A stretch of DNA of 64,000 nucleotides, taken from NCBI GenBank assembly GCA_944323645.1, contig CALUTE010000003.1:1-64000 (forward strand), given 5' to 3'. The notes under the pieces are model-generated. The model made no database searches. It was not told where the DNA came from and saw nothing but the letters and a program-made list of their open reading frames with translations. Within the stretch, counting starts at the first letter, position 1, and every line of letters begins with the position of its first letter. This document shows, in pieces, positions 36,380 through 46,017 of the stretch. The position numbers were made by a program, and so were the translations under genes. The stretch is from an uncultured Helicobacter sp. (GTDB taxonomy: Bacteria > Campylobacterota > Campylobacteria > Campylobacterales > Helicobacteraceae).

Positions 36380-36621
36380 TATTTATCCTTGTCTTGCGCG
36401 CTAGTTTTAAGCACCTCAGCAATACGATTATGCAGTGCCTCCACAGCCCTATCGCGATTACCCATCTCCTCATAAAGCGCCGAAATCTGCAAATCTTTTT
36501 GCATACCCTCTGCACGCAAAAGTTCCACATCTTTACGCAAGGACTCAAGCTCGCTTGTAGCCTGCTCATAAGCTTGTAACAAGGTATCGATTTTTTCTTC
36601 AAGATGTTTAATAAGCGACAT
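36379..36621 (-). CDS. Small coiled-coil protein (ZapB-like)
   Basis: The 80-residue product is almost entirely heptad-repeat helix (HLEEKIDTLLQAYEQATSELESLRKDVELL...), with no membrane segment. Size and pure coiled-coil nature resemble ZapB/DUF904 cell-division proteins, but many small coiled-coil proteins look alike. AAGGA lies 5 bases before the ATG. It leads the three-gene run ending in priA. Its probable promoter (minus-strand TTGCCT, 16-base spacer, TACAAT) overlaps the divergent uvrB promoter. Confidence 0.5.
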   Translation of the reverse strand: MSLIKHLEEKIDTLLQAYEQATSELESLRKDVELLRAEGMQKDLQISALYEEMGNRDRAVEALHNRIAEVLKTSAQDKDK

Positions 36622-36663
36622 TTTCGTCCTTCAATTTTGCTCTGTTTTAGCCTGTATTTAAAG

Positions 36664-36669
36664 TATAAT
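36664..36669 (+). promoter_or_regulatory. -10 box of uvrB (divergent promoter region)
   Basis: TATAAT, 33 bases before uvrB, in an 80-base divergent gap. A minus-strand TACAAT at 36668-36673 for the coiled-coil gene overlaps it, so the two promoters probably interfere with each other. Confidence 0.55.
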
Positions 36670-36701
36670 TGTAGCCAAATTTTTATCTAAGGCAATCAAG
36701 A

Positions 36702-38678
36702 ATGGCACAATTTATTCTGCATTCTCCCTATGCACCAGCAGGAGATCAGCCACAAGCAATACAGAAAATCATAGATTCCATACAAAATGGCGCACAATAC
36801 AGCACACTTGTAGGTGTTACAGGAAGTGGCAAGACTTTTAGTATGGCAAATATTATCGCTAAACTCAATATTCCAACCCTCATTATGACCCATAACAAAA
36901 CTCTTGCTGCCCAGCTTTTTAGCGAGTTCAAAGGATTTTTTCCACAAAATAAAGTCGAATATTTTATTAGCCACTTTGACTACTACCAACCAGAAGCCTA
37001 TATACCACGCCGTGATTTGTTCATAGAAAAGGATTCCAGTATTAATGACGAACTAGAACGCTTGCGCTTAAGCGCAACCACCTCGCTGCTAGCGTATGAT
37101 GATGTCATTGTTGTTGCAAGCGTTTCAGCAAACTATGGTCTAGGAAATCCAAGTGAATATCTTGAAATGATAGAAAAAATACAAGTTGGTGATGTGCGCG
37201 ACTATAAGGAGTTTTTGTTCAAGCTTGTTGATATGGGCTATACGCGTAATAATACGACATTTGAACGCGGTAATTTTCGTGTCAATGGTGAGAGTGTCGA
37301 TGTCTTCCCAGCATATAATGAGATTGAATTTGTTCGCATAGAGTTTTTTGGGAACGAAATTGATCGTATCAGTATTTGGGATGAAATCGAACGCAAGGAA
37401 GTGCGAAAACTAGAAAGTTATGTGCTGTATGCAGCAAACCAATTCATAGTGGGTGCGAATCGCTTACAGCAGGCACTCAAAAATATTCAACAGGAACTAG
37501 ATTCTAGGCTTTATGAGTTTGAACAAGAAGGCAAAATGGTGGAGCATTCAAGGCTTAAGGGGCGTACCGAATTTGATTTAGAAATGATAAAAGAATCCGG
37601 AATCTGCAAAGGGATAGAAAACTATGCACGACATTTAACAGGAAAGCTTCCCGGAGAAACGCCATATTGTCTGCTTGACTATTTTGAACAAAAAGGCAAG
37701 CCTTATCTTGTGATTGTTGATGAATCCCACGTGAGTCTGCCACAATTTGGTGGAATGTATGCAGGAGATAGAAGCCGCAAGGAAGTGCTTGTAGAATATG
37801 GTTTTCGCTTGCCAAGCGCACTTGATAATCGTCCTTTGCGCTTTGATGAGTTTATCAGTAAAGCTCCACATTTTTTATTTGTCTCAGCAACCCCTGCCAA
37901 GCTAGAGCTAGATTTAAGCCAAAACCATATTGCCGAGCAAATAATCCGACCAACAGGATTGCTCGATCCTCTCTATGAAGTGCGTGATAGTGACAATCAG
38001 GTACTCGATTTATATGATGAAATCAAAATTCGCATAGAAAAAAAACAGCGCATACTCATCACCACACTAACCAAAAAAATGGCAGAAGAGCTTACCAAAT
38101 ATTATACAGAACTCGGTATCAAAGTGCGCTATATGCATAGTGATATTGATGCAATAGAGCGTAATCACCTCATTCGCGAATTGCGCCTAGGAGAGTTTGA
38201 TGTGCTAGTAGGGATTAATCTTTTACGTGAGGGGTTAGATCTGCCAGAAGTAAGCCTTATTGCAATACTTGATGCTGATAAAGAAGGGTTTTTGCGCAGC
38301 GAGACAAGCCTGATACAAACTATGGGGAGAGCAGCACGTAATATCGAGGGCAAGGTCATTTTATATGCAAAACATATCACGGGCTCTATGCAAAAAGCCT
38401 TTGAGGTTACAGATTATCGCCGTGCCAAACAGGAGGCATTCAACAAGCAACACAACATCACGCCAAAAGGTGTATCTCGATCACTTGAAGACGAATTGCG
38501 CCTAGAAGGTAGTGGCGATCTCTATGAAAAGGCAAGCAAAAAAGCTAAAATCCCAAAGACAGAAAAAGAAGCAATCATTAAAGAATTAAAAAAGAAAATG
38601 CTACAAGCAGCTAAGGATTTGGAGTTTGAAGAAGCAGCTAGGTTGCGTGATGAAATAGCAAAACTTCGAGCCAACTAG
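36702..38678 (+). CDS. uvrB: Excinuclease ABC subunit B
   Basis: The 658-residue DNA-damage-loading helicase-like subunit of nucleotide excision repair. Walker A is GVTGSGKT at about residues 38-45, followed by the conserved [16 protein letters not shown] beta-hairpin region. Helicase motifs [10 protein letters not shown] and QTMGRAARN lie in the second half. The C-terminal UVR motif ([24 protein letters not shown]) that binds UvrC ends the protein. Length and motif order are standard. The ATG lies 14 bases after TAAGG. Confidence 0.97.
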   Translation: MAQFILHSPYAPAGDQPQAIQKIIDSIQNGAQYSTLVGVTGSGKTFSMANIIAKLNIPTLIMTHNKTLAAQLFSEFKGFFPQNKVEYFISHFDYYQPEAYIPRRDLFIEKDSSINDELERLRLSATTSLLAYDDVIVVASVSANYGLGNPSEYLEMIEKIQVGDVRDYKEFLFKLVDMGYTRNNTTFERGNFRVNGESVDVFPAYNEIEFVRIEFFGNEIDRISIWDEIERKEVRKLESYVLYAANQFIVGANRLQQALKNIQQELDSRLYEFEQEGKMVEHSRLKGRTEFDLEMIKESGICKGIENYARHLTGKLPGETPYCLLDYFEQKGKPYLVIVDESHVSLPQFGGMYAGDRSRKEVLVEYGFRLPSALDNRPLRFDEFISKAPHFLFVSATPAKLELDLSQNHIAEQIIRPTGLLDPLYEVRDSDNQVLDLYDEIKIRIEKKQRILITTLTKKMAEELTKYYTELGIKVRYMHSDIDAIERNHLIRELRLGEFDVLVGINLLREGLDLPEVSLIAILDADKEGFLRSETSLIQTMGRAARNIEGKVILYAKHITGSMQKAFEVTDYRRAKQEAFNKQHNITPKGVSRSLEDELRLEGSGDLYEKASKKAKIPKTEKEAIIKELKKKMLQAAKDLEFEEAARLRDEIAKLRAN

Positions 38679-38820
38679 CAAAACCAATTTAGCAGCAAAA
38701 TACTAACACTTTTGCTAAAATAGCCTAAAAATTATGCAGAGCCAACATTAAACTCTAGCAAATCTAGTCAGAATATAAAAACATTTATTAAATTTCATAC
38801 TTTCAATGCTAAGGACTATA

Positions 38821-39987
38821 ATGAAAAACACTATGCCCTCACCATCAAAAGCTCTTTTTGCCCTTGCTTTAAGCTCTTTCTGTATGGGGGTTACAGAATT
38901 TATTCTTGCGGGAATCTTACCTGATATTGCACGCTACTTTGATTTACCACAGCCTATAGTGGGTTGGCTTGTAACAATCTATGCAATAGGTGTTGTTATC
39001 GGGGCGCCTATTCTTACAATCCCTATCAGTCGTCTTTCCCGAAAAAACCAACTGCTGCTTAACCTTTTTGTTTTTCTGTGTGCTAATCTTGTCGTTGCAG
39101 TGAGCTCAAATTTTTATCTAACATTATGCGCACGTTTTGTAGCAGGCTGTATGCATGGAGTATTTTTTGTTATTGCGACCATTGCTGCAGTCAAAATCGC
39201 CAAAAAAGGCAAAGAAAATATAGCCATAGCGCTTATGGTTTCTGGACTGACAATAGCTCTTGTTACGGGGATTCCATTAGGAACATTTATAGGGCAAATG
39301 TTTGGATTTAAAGCGATTTTTTGGCTCATTGGTCTTTTGGTGAGTGTGGCTATTGTTTTTGTGTTTTGGCTTATGCCTAGCATACCTGGAGAACAAGCAT
39401 CATTTAAAGACCTTTTATGTGCGCTCAAAATCCCAAAATTACTGCGCGTATATGGCGTTACAGCCTGTGCTTGTGGAGCAAGTTTTGTGATCTATACATA
39501 CATTGCAGAGCTCTTGCTAAAGATTTCAAAATTTGACCAACATCTAATCGCTTCGATTTTGCTATTATATGGAGGCAGTGCGATCATTGGGAATCTTCTT
39601 GGAGGTAAAATCACAGATTCTAAGGGCTGCATTGCTTCATTGCGCCTCATACTTGGTGCGCAAATCATCATCTATGCCCTAATAAGCATTAGTGCTTATG
39701 ATCAGATTCTGGTGCTAATAAATCTCTGTTGTATGGGGATTGTAGCATTTGCAAGTATTGCGCCCCTAAAAACATTCTCTATCCTTTCAGCGCATAAATA
39801 TGCCAAAGGTTTTGAGAGTACTGCAGTTAGTATTAATGAGGGGGCGTTTAATGTTGGGATTGCCTGTGCAAGTGCGCTTGGTGGAGCAGTGTTTGCACAC
39901 TTAGGAATTGCCTTCAACCCAATATTTGCCGCGCTTTTTGTTGTGCCGGGTTTGCTTTTAGTGCTTTATACGCCACATACTCTATAG
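38821..39987 (+). CDS. MFS exporter of the AraJ/SotB-like drug:H+ antiporter family
   Basis: The 388-residue membrane protein has 12 hydrophobic segments. The opening LALSSFCMGVTEFILAGILPDIA is characteristic of the AraJ/SotB/NepI branch of DHA1 efflux transporters, followed by the motif-A-like loop GAPILTIPISRLSRK. The start is the ATG at 38821, which has AAGGA 5 bases upstream; an in-frame ATG at 38806 lacks a site. The substrate is unknown; sugars, nucleosides and drugs are exported by relatives. Confidence 0.82.
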   Translation: MKNTMPSPSKALFALALSSFCMGVTEFILAGILPDIARYFDLPQPIVGWLVTIYAIGVVIGAPILTIPISRLSRKNQLLLNLFVFLCANLVVAVSSNFYLTLCARFVAGCMHGVFFVIATIAAVKIAKKGKENIAIALMVSGLTIALVTGIPLGTFIGQMFGFKAIFWLIGLLVSVAIVFVFWLMPSIPGEQASFKDLLCALKIPKLLRVYGVTACACGASFVIYTYIAELLLKISKFDQHLIASILLLYGGSAIIGNLLGGKITDSKGCIASLRLILGAQIIIYALISISAYDQILVLINLCCMGIVAFASIAPLKTFSILSAHKYAKGFESTAVSINEGAFNVGIACASALGGAVFAHLGIAFNPIFAALFVVPGLLLVLYTPHTL

Positions 39988-40046
39988 CACATAGTTCTTT
40001 GAAATACTAACACTTGCCAAATTGTATTAGTGCAAAAAGGCTAATT

Positions 40047-40062
40047 TTGGAATTTTTTTTGC
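40047..40062 (+). promoter_or_regulatory. Sigma-54 (RpoN) promoter of fliK-flgD-flgE
   Basis: TTGGAATTTTTTTTGC carries the invariant GG (40049-40050) and GC (40061-40062) separated by exactly 10 bases, with TTGGAA and TTTGC flanks close to the sigma-54 consensus. It lies 36 bases before the fliK GTG. Hook-stage genes in Helicobacter are RpoN-dependent, and rpoN itself is in this window. Confidence 0.75.
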
Positions 40063-40097
40063 TTGTATCTAGGTAAATTTCTTTTGAAGGATACAAC

Positions 40098-42299
40098 GTG
40101 TTAGAGCAAGTAAGCGGTATGGAAGCGGTTAAAAAAATACCTTTTAATCCTGATATGGCAGCAAAAGCCTCATCAAAGCAAAAAGACAAAGGCACGCAAG
40201 AAACGCAAGACTTCAAGAGTGTACTTGAAAAATCACTCAATACACCCAAAGATTCTGCTAAACCTACTGTACTAGATTCTAAGCCTACAAAAACTACCAC
40301 ATCATTTACTATGCCCAAAAGTTCTCCCGAAAAACTACCAAAAAATTCTATGCCAATCTCACAAGAAGGGGCTGTGTCAAGCAGCCCTTTAGAGCAAATA
40401 GCGCCAAAAAGCACAAATACCAATACGCAAAATAAGTTGGAAGCACTTGCTACAAAAGATTCTGCACCCAAACCTATAAGCCAAAACACAAATGCTATCC
40501 CACAAGGCAACGCACTTTTGTCTGAAGCACAACCAAATACAATAAAACAAAAAGATCTTAATAGTATGGCACAAGCAAAGCCACAAGAAACTCTTCTTTC
40601 TAAAATCACACAAAACAAAAATGCCACAACACCAGAATCTAACGCCAATGTAGCTACTCCACAAAAACCTGCACAAGCACCAAAAGCACAAGAAAAAACA
40701 AGTGCAAAAGAAACCTTGGATTCTGTGCCTGCACAAGCACCCACACACCAAAAATCAGGCAAAGTAAAAGAGATGGGTGATGATGATGTTTTGCAAAATA
40801 TCTTACCAAGTGCGCTACCTGGTGCTGAAGCTATGGAAAATCATAGCCAAAAAGACTTGCTACCAAGTGCCACTGCCCAAAATGCTGCCAAAGTGCCAAA
40901 AGAAGCATCTCTAGCACAAAATAACACCAAACAAACACCAGCAACACCCGAAAATAAGATAGCTCCTACACTTGGTGATGTGCAAAATAAGGCGCGTGAG
41001 CTCAATCTTAATCCTGGCAATATGCGCCTTGAACAAGAAAATGATGAATTCAAAAACTCACTCGCAAACCGCGCAGAAACAAATGCACGCACGCCTTTAG
41101 TTAGCCAAGATGGTATCAAGAATTTTTTTGACAAACAAGATGAGCAGATTCTGCGACCATTTTTTTATATGCTCCAAACAATCGATGCTAAAGAAGCGGC
41201 GCAACGCAGAGCCAACAAGGCAAATAAAATCGAATATGTTTTTGAAGGTAAATCCGAAAAAGTTGCGGTTATCAACAGGGGCAAGGAGCTACCCAAAAAT
41301 ATCACTCAATCACGTATAAAAAACGATCGTCAAGAAAAAGTATTTGAGCAAATCCAAAAAGATATTATAGCGGGCAAAACGCTTGATTTAGAACAGATCA
41401 AAGCAAATCTTCTTGCAGATGAGGAGCAAACACAACCTCTTATGCCAAACAATACGCCACTATCACCAGCTAGCAAAAGCGTGCCACAAGGTATGCCACT
41501 AAGTGCTGCACTTACAAGCAAGGTCGCACCGCAAGAAGCCCAAAGACAAGCAAGAGAGACTAAAGAGGATAGGCGCGATGAAATAGCAAAAAAAACAAAA
41601 ATAAGCCCAAGTACCCAAAAAGAGGTAGAACCTGCCCAAAACGCCAAGTCATCGCTACACTCTAACACTCAGCCACAATCTTTCGCCCAAGCTGCAGAAT
41701 CTAGCACGCAAGAGGAGTTGTTAGATTCTATGCCTTTTGATAAGGAAGAAGAAGTGCAAAACCTAGCAATGCCCCAATCCAACAAACCCAAAGAGGCAGA
41801 ATCTAAAACAGAAGCCAAACAAGAAACCAAGCTTACTAGCGCTTCAAGCCTTGGAGTAAATGCCCTAAAAAGCGAATCAAAAGCCACATCTAATGCAAAA
41901 GAAACGATCAGCTCGTTTGTAAGCCAATTTGATCAGGAAGTAAAAAAGTTTAAGCCGCCTATGAACAAAATCTCTATGGAGCTTTCACCAAAAGAGCTTG
42001 GTAATATTGAACTAACAATCACACAACGAGGCAAAAACCTCCACGTTAGTGTTGTTTCAAATCCACAAGCTCTCAATCTATTTGCACAAAATCAAGTCGA
42101 ATTGCGCCAAAACCTTATCGCTTCTGGGTTTGAAGGTGTAGATTTGAGCTTCTCATCAGATTCTAATAACCAAGGCGGATTTGGTGAGAATCCACAAGGT
42201 AACAAAGATCAAAATCTCGACCAAAATCTAATAGAACGATATGCGCAAGATTCTAGCGAACCAACTCTTATGGAAATCACTCTTCCACTTTATGCATAA
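40098..42299 (+). CDS. fliK: Flagellar hook-length control protein FliK
   Basis: The 733-residue protein sets hook length and switches the export apparatus from hook to filament substrates. The first ~600 residues are low-complexity, rich in Lys, Gln, Ala, Ser and Pro, as in other FliK ruler regions. The C-terminal domain (about residues 615-700: MNKISMELSPKELGNIELTI...LRQNLIASGF) is the conserved Flg_hook domain. The start is GTG, with GAAGGA 7 bases upstream. It is first in fliK-flgD-flgE, like H. pylori HP0906-HP0908. Confidence 0.88.
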   Translation: MLEQVSGMEAVKKIPFNPDMAAKASSKQKDKGTQETQDFKSVLEKSLNTPKDSAKPTVLDSKPTKTTTSFTMPKSSPEKLPKNSMPISQEGAVSSSPLEQIAPKSTNTNTQNKLEALATKDSAPKPISQNTNAIPQGNALLSEAQPNTIKQKDLNSMAQAKPQETLLSKITQNKNATTPESNANVATPQKPAQAPKAQEKTSAKETLDSVPAQAPTHQKSGKVKEMGDDDVLQNILPSALPGAEAMENHSQKDLLPSATAQNAAKVPKEASLAQNNTKQTPATPENKIAPTLGDVQNKARELNLNPGNMRLEQENDEFKNSLANRAETNARTPLVSQDGIKNFFDKQDEQILRPFFYMLQTIDAKEAAQRRANKANKIEYVFEGKSEKVAVINRGKELPKNITQSRIKNDRQEKVFEQIQKDIIAGKTLDLEQIKANLLADEEQTQPLMPNNTPLSPASKSVPQGMPLSAALTSKVAPQEAQRQARETKEDRRDEIAKKTKISPSTQKEVEPAQNAKSSLHSNTQPQSFAQAAESSTQEELLDSMPFDKEEEVQNLAMPQSNKPKEAESKTEAKQETKLTSASSLGVNALKSESKATSNAKETISSFVSQFDQEVKKFKPPMNKISMELSPKELGNIELTITQRGKNLHVSVVSNPQALNLFAQNQVELRQNLIASGFEGVDLSFSSDSNNQGGFGENPQGNKDQNLDQNLIERYAQDSSEPTLMEITLPLYA

Positions 42300-42309
42300 A
42301 GGATAAATA

Positions 42310-43143
42310 ATGGCACTGGATTTAGCAGAAGTTACAGGCGCAAAGCAAGCCCAAGAGCTGAAAAAAAATCAAGAAAAATCACCAAAAATTGCCAATGGAA
42401 TGGATAAAGATGCTTTTATGAAACTATTTTTAGAACAGCTCAAAAACCAAGATCCAACTGCGCCTATGGAAACAGACAAGATCATCACGCAAACTGCCCA
42501 ACTAACGCAAGTGGAAATGCAAGAAGAAAACAAAAAGGCAATGAAAGAAATGGTAGATTCTATGAAGGTTATGCAAGAAACAAATAACGAATTCAAAAAC
42601 TTTCAAACTACTCTTAAAGACACAATGGAAAAACTTGGCGAGGGCATTGATAATAGTATAGAAGCAAGCGGTCAAATGTCGCAAGCCTCTGCATTTCAAA
42701 GTGTTTCTATGGTTGGTAAAATTGCTGAAACTGATGTAAGCGGAATCAACTACAATGGAGAGGGGCGCGTGAGCTTCTCACTCTATTTTGATCAACCAAT
42801 TGATGCAAGCAGGGGCAAGCCTGTTGTGCAAATCTTTGATGAAAATAAACAGCTTGTGCGCACACTTGATTTGGCACAAAAAAATGGAGAGAGTGGGTAT
42901 GTTGAGTTTAGCTGGGATGGCTTAAGTGATCGAGGTGAGCAAGTGGATTCTGGCTCGTATTCAGTAAGCGCAGAATACAACCTTGATCCAAAAACTAACC
43001 ACTATCTCACTACACGTGTGGGGCGCGGCGAGATACAAAGTGTTCTCTTTGATAAAGGCAAGCCGCTTATCCGTATGGGTGAGCTTATTTTACCCCTAAA
43101 TGCAGCATTGGAATTTTATGATAAGGAATTGGTAGCACGCTAG
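42310..43143 (+). CDS. flgD: Flagellar hook assembly (cap) protein FlgD
   Basis: The 277-residue scaffold protein caps the growing hook and is discarded later. The N-terminal conserved block KDAFMKLFLEQLKNQDPTAPMETDKII...TQVEMQ is diagnostic. The C-terminal part has the FlgD Ig/tudor-like pattern (VRTLDLAQKNGESGYVEFSWDGLSDRGEQVDSGSYSV). It begins 10 bases after fliK with AAAGGA upstream. Confidence 0.95.
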   Translation: MALDLAEVTGAKQAQELKKNQEKSPKIANGMDKDAFMKLFLEQLKNQDPTAPMETDKIITQTAQLTQVEMQEENKKAMKEMVDSMKVMQETNNEFKNFQTTLKDTMEKLGEGIDNSIEASGQMSQASAFQSVSMVGKIAETDVSGINYNGEGRVSFSLYFDQPIDASRGKPVVQIFDENKQLVRTLDLAQKNGESGYVEFSWDGLSDRGEQVDSGSYSVSAEYNLDPKTNHYLTTRVGRGEIQSVLFDKGKPLIRMGELILPLNAALEFYDKELVAR

Positions 43144-43173
43144 ATTTTGCTACCAACATAGCAAGGAAAAGCA

Positions 43174-44973
43174 ATGAATGATACAATTTTGAATTCTTAC
43201 AGTGGTATGAAAACTCACCAATTTGGACTAGATTCTGTGTCAAATAATATTGCCAATGTCAATACTAATGGCTTTAAGGAAAATATTCCGGAATTTAAAA
43301 ATCTCTTTTCTGCCCAAATGGATGCGCTCAATGCCAATACTATTACCAACAACGATCGCTCTTATGGTGCTACAGCTGCAAGCAACTCTATCTCCACCAA
43401 AAATGGTAACTATCATTCAAGCGATGGACAATTTGATGTAGCATATATGGGCAAAGGCTGGTTTGTTGTGGGTGAAAAGCAAGATGGAAGTTTTGAGATC
43501 AATGAAGATGGCTACGAAATGCCACAACCTATATTTTTTACTCGTAATGGTGGTTTTAATAGAGATTCTGATGGTTACCTTGTAACCTCCAGCGGACATT
43601 ACGTCTATGGTGTAAATCTTGATAAAATCAAAGATGGTGTTTTCACCTCTGCTAATAGCGATGTGGATATGGCTGCGCTACCTAGCAATAAGATGCAACC
43701 ATTGCAGATTCCCCAAGAGTTGAAGTTTCACCCAGTGGCAACAACACAAGTCGATTTATCATTAAACCTTAATGCCAAATCAAATTTTAAAGCTGCGCAA
43801 GAATTTCTCATTCCAAATGGCACAATCGATACAAATCGAATTCTGCAACAAGATATTGCGAGTTTCTCTGATGATGATAGCCAACCTTTTGATCCACGCG
43901 CCTTTAGAGATATTATCATCACAATCAAGCAAGGTGAAGGTGATAATACAAGCGAAGAAACTATGCGTTTTAGCTATGGTAGAGGCGGTGTTAATGCCAA
44001 TGAGTTTCGGACTATGGGTGATCTGGTAGAACTTTTTAAAAAGAGTGGTTTGGATCTCGCACCAGTACTTGGAGCACGCGGGAATCTTGCTTTTAGCGTG
44101 CAGAATCAAAAAAATGAAAAGATCCAAGTAACTATAGGCGGTACGCTTTCTAATCGTATGGGGATTAGCACTTCTGAAGTACCTCTTGCTCAAGGCGAAC
44201 AAATCCAATCCAAAGATCTAAAAATAGCCACTTATACAACAGCACTTGATATCTATGATGAAGATGGTGGCAAGTTTGTCTTAAAAAGTGAGTATTATCT
44301 TGTCGATTCGGGCGACCCAATAGGAGAGCCACCCATTCCACAAAAATGGATTGTACGCAGTGCAATCTATGATTTTAGCGGGGAATTTATGGTAAGCAAA
44401 AACCCCATCGAACAAGAGTTATTGTTTGACAAAGATGGCAAACCAGAATCAAATCCTATGCAGCTTGATTTCAAAGATTCTACTATTACGTATTCTATCA
44501 CAGGTAGTGCTAAATACAACTCTCGCAACCTACCCTATGAAGAATCAAGAATGCTTGAAGCGACACAAGATGGTAAGGCAGAAGGCTCTATGCAAGACAT
44601 TCGAATCGATGAAAATGGAATTATCTTTCTTGCATTTAGTAATGGAGTGAGCGAGCCTATGGGGAGGATTGGTGTTGCAGCATTTGTCAATGATCAAGGG
44701 CTTAAAAAAATGGGTGATAATGTATTCACTATGGGGACAAATGCACTTGGGGGAGAGGGCAGAATCTTAAGTGGCAATCCAATTCTTGGCTGGAATGAAG
44801 ATGGGAATCTAAAATTTGGGCAAATTAAGCACAAATATCTAGAAACAAGCAATGTAGATGTGGGCAACTCTCTTACCAATCTTATTTTGTATCAGAGGGG
44901 ATATTCAATGAATGCAAAGGCATTTACAACAGGAGATGACTTAATAAAAGAAGCAATAGCGCTAAAAAAATAG
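43174..44973 (+). CDS. flgE: Flagellar hook protein FlgE family
   Basis: The 599-residue protein has the N-terminal rod/hook motif (SYSGMKTHQFGLDSVSNNIANVNTNGFKE) and the matching C-terminal FlgE/FlgG motif (SNVDVGNSLTNLILYQRGYSMNAKAF), the two coiled ends that build the axial tube. The middle domain is variable. Helicobacter has two FlgE-like proteins; position after flgD and length (about 600) match the HP0908-type 'FlgE2' rather than the 718-residue main hook protein, so which role it plays is uncertain. Confidence 0.88.
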   Translation: MNDTILNSYSGMKTHQFGLDSVSNNIANVNTNGFKENIPEFKNLFSAQMDALNANTITNNDRSYGATAASNSISTKNGNYHSSDGQFDVAYMGKGWFVVGEKQDGSFEINEDGYEMPQPIFFTRNGGFNRDSDGYLVTSSGHYVYGVNLDKIKDGVFTSANSDVDMAALPSNKMQPLQIPQELKFHPVATTQVDLSLNLNAKSNFKAAQEFLIPNGTIDTNRILQQDIASFSDDDSQPFDPRAFRDIIITIKQGEGDNTSEETMRFSYGRGGVNANEFRTMGDLVELFKKSGLDLAPVLGARGNLAFSVQNQKNEKIQVTIGGTLSNRMGISTSEVPLAQGEQIQSKDLKIATYTTALDIYDEDGGKFVLKSEYYLVDSGDPIGEPPIPQKWIVRSAIYDFSGEFMVSKNPIEQELLFDKDGKPESNPMQLDFKDSTITYSITGSAKYNSRNLPYEESRMLEATQDGKAEGSMQDIRIDENGIIFLAFSNGVSEPMGRIGVAAFVNDQGLKKMGDNVFTMGTNALGGEGRILSGNPILGWNEDGNLKFGQIKHKYLETSNVDVGNSLTNLILYQRGYSMNAKAFTTGDDLIKEAIALKK

Positions 44974-45116
44974 CCTAAGACACAACTAGGCAGCACATAA
45001 AAGCAAATCCAATATCGCAGAATCTACAATATAAGTTGTCATTAAACTAAAGCTATGCTCCTAATCCAGCGTTTTGTGTTAAACACTGGGGATAATCACC
45101 CACCACAAATCCATTA

Positions 45117-45740
45117 TTATCGCAAAGGATATCGCACAGCTCTTTTTAGCTTTGGCTTCCAATAGCTACTAGAAAGATTTGCAATCTTTGCGCCACCCTT
45201 AGTTGAAAGATGTAAAAAATCACCATCTTGCAGATAGATTCCCACGTGGTATCCTGTTGCCCCACGTCCTGTTTTAAAAAATACCAAATCACCAGCTTTA
45301 AGCTTTGAATAAGAGATATGCTTACCTCCAAGATTCTCGCCCTGCTCCATTTGTACTGTTGTAACGCGCGGTAAATTCACTCCAAAACTCTCTTCAAACA
45401 CATTCATCACAAACCCGCTACAATCTGCTCCATTTTTTTTTACTCCACCTGACACATAGGGCGTGCTACTCCACTCTTCTTGCTGACGCAATAGCTCCTT
45501 AATAATGTCAGAATCTGGAGTAAAGGTGGCATAAGATGCGGTATGATGATTGCTTGTTTGGCTTGTTGATTCTTGGGGTTTAATAAGTACTCTAGGAGGT
45601 TTTGTGGCAGGAGAGGCATTTGCTCCATAATTTGCCATACGCGCATTTTTATTAAAATCTTGAATAAAACAGCCACAAAACATTATTGCCATACCAACAA
45701 TAACAAAGCAAACTATACTATATCGAACCACAAGCCTCAT
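45117..45740 (-). CDS. NlpC/P60 family peptidoglycan hydrolase lipoprotein
   Basis: The 207-residue protein has a signal peptide ending in a lipobox-like FCGC (C24 probably lipidated). A linker follows, then an NlpC/P60 cysteine peptidase domain with catalytic C107 (NGADCSGF), H165 (GYHVGIY) and H177 (FLHLST). It should cut peptide stems of peptidoglycan in the periplasm. Its ATG overlaps the stop of the FlhB-like gene (ATGA), so the two are coupled. Confidence 0.88.
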   Translation of the reverse strand: MRLVVRYSIVCFVIVGMAIMFCGCFIQDFNKNARMANYGANASPATKPPRVLIKPQESTSQTSNHHTASYATFTPDSDIIKELLRQQEEWSSTPYVSGGVKKNGADCSGFVMNVFEESFGVNLPRVTTVQMEQGENLGGKHISYSKLKAGDLVFFKTGRGATGYHVGIYLQDGDFLHLSTKGGAKIANLSSSYWKPKLKRAVRYPLR

Positions 45741-46006
45741 AATGATTTGCTCATTTGTGAATCTTGCTCGAGAGTATTAAGCCATACAAACACCCGTACC
45801 ACTGCCTCGTATAACTCTGTAGGGATATGCTCATCAATCTCTACTTGCAAAAGCATATTAACAAGTTCCTCATTGGCAAAAAGTGGCACGTCAAATTCTT
45901 TTGCCTTTTGAATAATGCGCTCTGCTATCGCTCCCTTGCCACTTGCAAGAACTTTTGGGGCAATATCAACTTGCATATCATAAGCTAACGCTACTGCTTT
46001 TTGCAT
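45737..46006 (-). CDS. flhX: FlhB C-terminal-domain homologue (FlhX)
   Basis: The 89-residue soluble protein matches only the cytoplasmic C-terminal domain of the flagellar export switch FlhB: ...VALAYDMQVDIAPKVLASGKGAIAERIIQKAKEFDVPLFANEELVNMLLQVEIDEHIPTELYEAV. It lacks the membrane part and the NPTH autocleavage loop; it corresponds to the fragment released after NPTH cleavage. Helicobacter pylori has the same stand-alone gene beside riboflavin synthase. It can probably substitute for the FlhB fragment in substrate switching. Confidence 0.85.
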   Translation of the reverse strand: MQKAVALAYDMQVDIAPKVLASGKGAIAERIIQKAKEFDVPLFANEELVNMLLQVEIDEHIPTELYEAVVRVFVWLNTLEQDSQMSKSL

Positions 46007-46017
46007 AAACCCTCCTT

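Noticed and set aside
38694-38716. AGCAAAA / TTTTGCT hairpin after uvrB as a terminator
   Set aside because: The stem is AT-rich and is followed by A, not T, on the plus strand.
45080-45103. Imperfect hairpin downstream of flgE
   Set aside because: The stem contains a C-A mismatch and there is no T tract on either strand.
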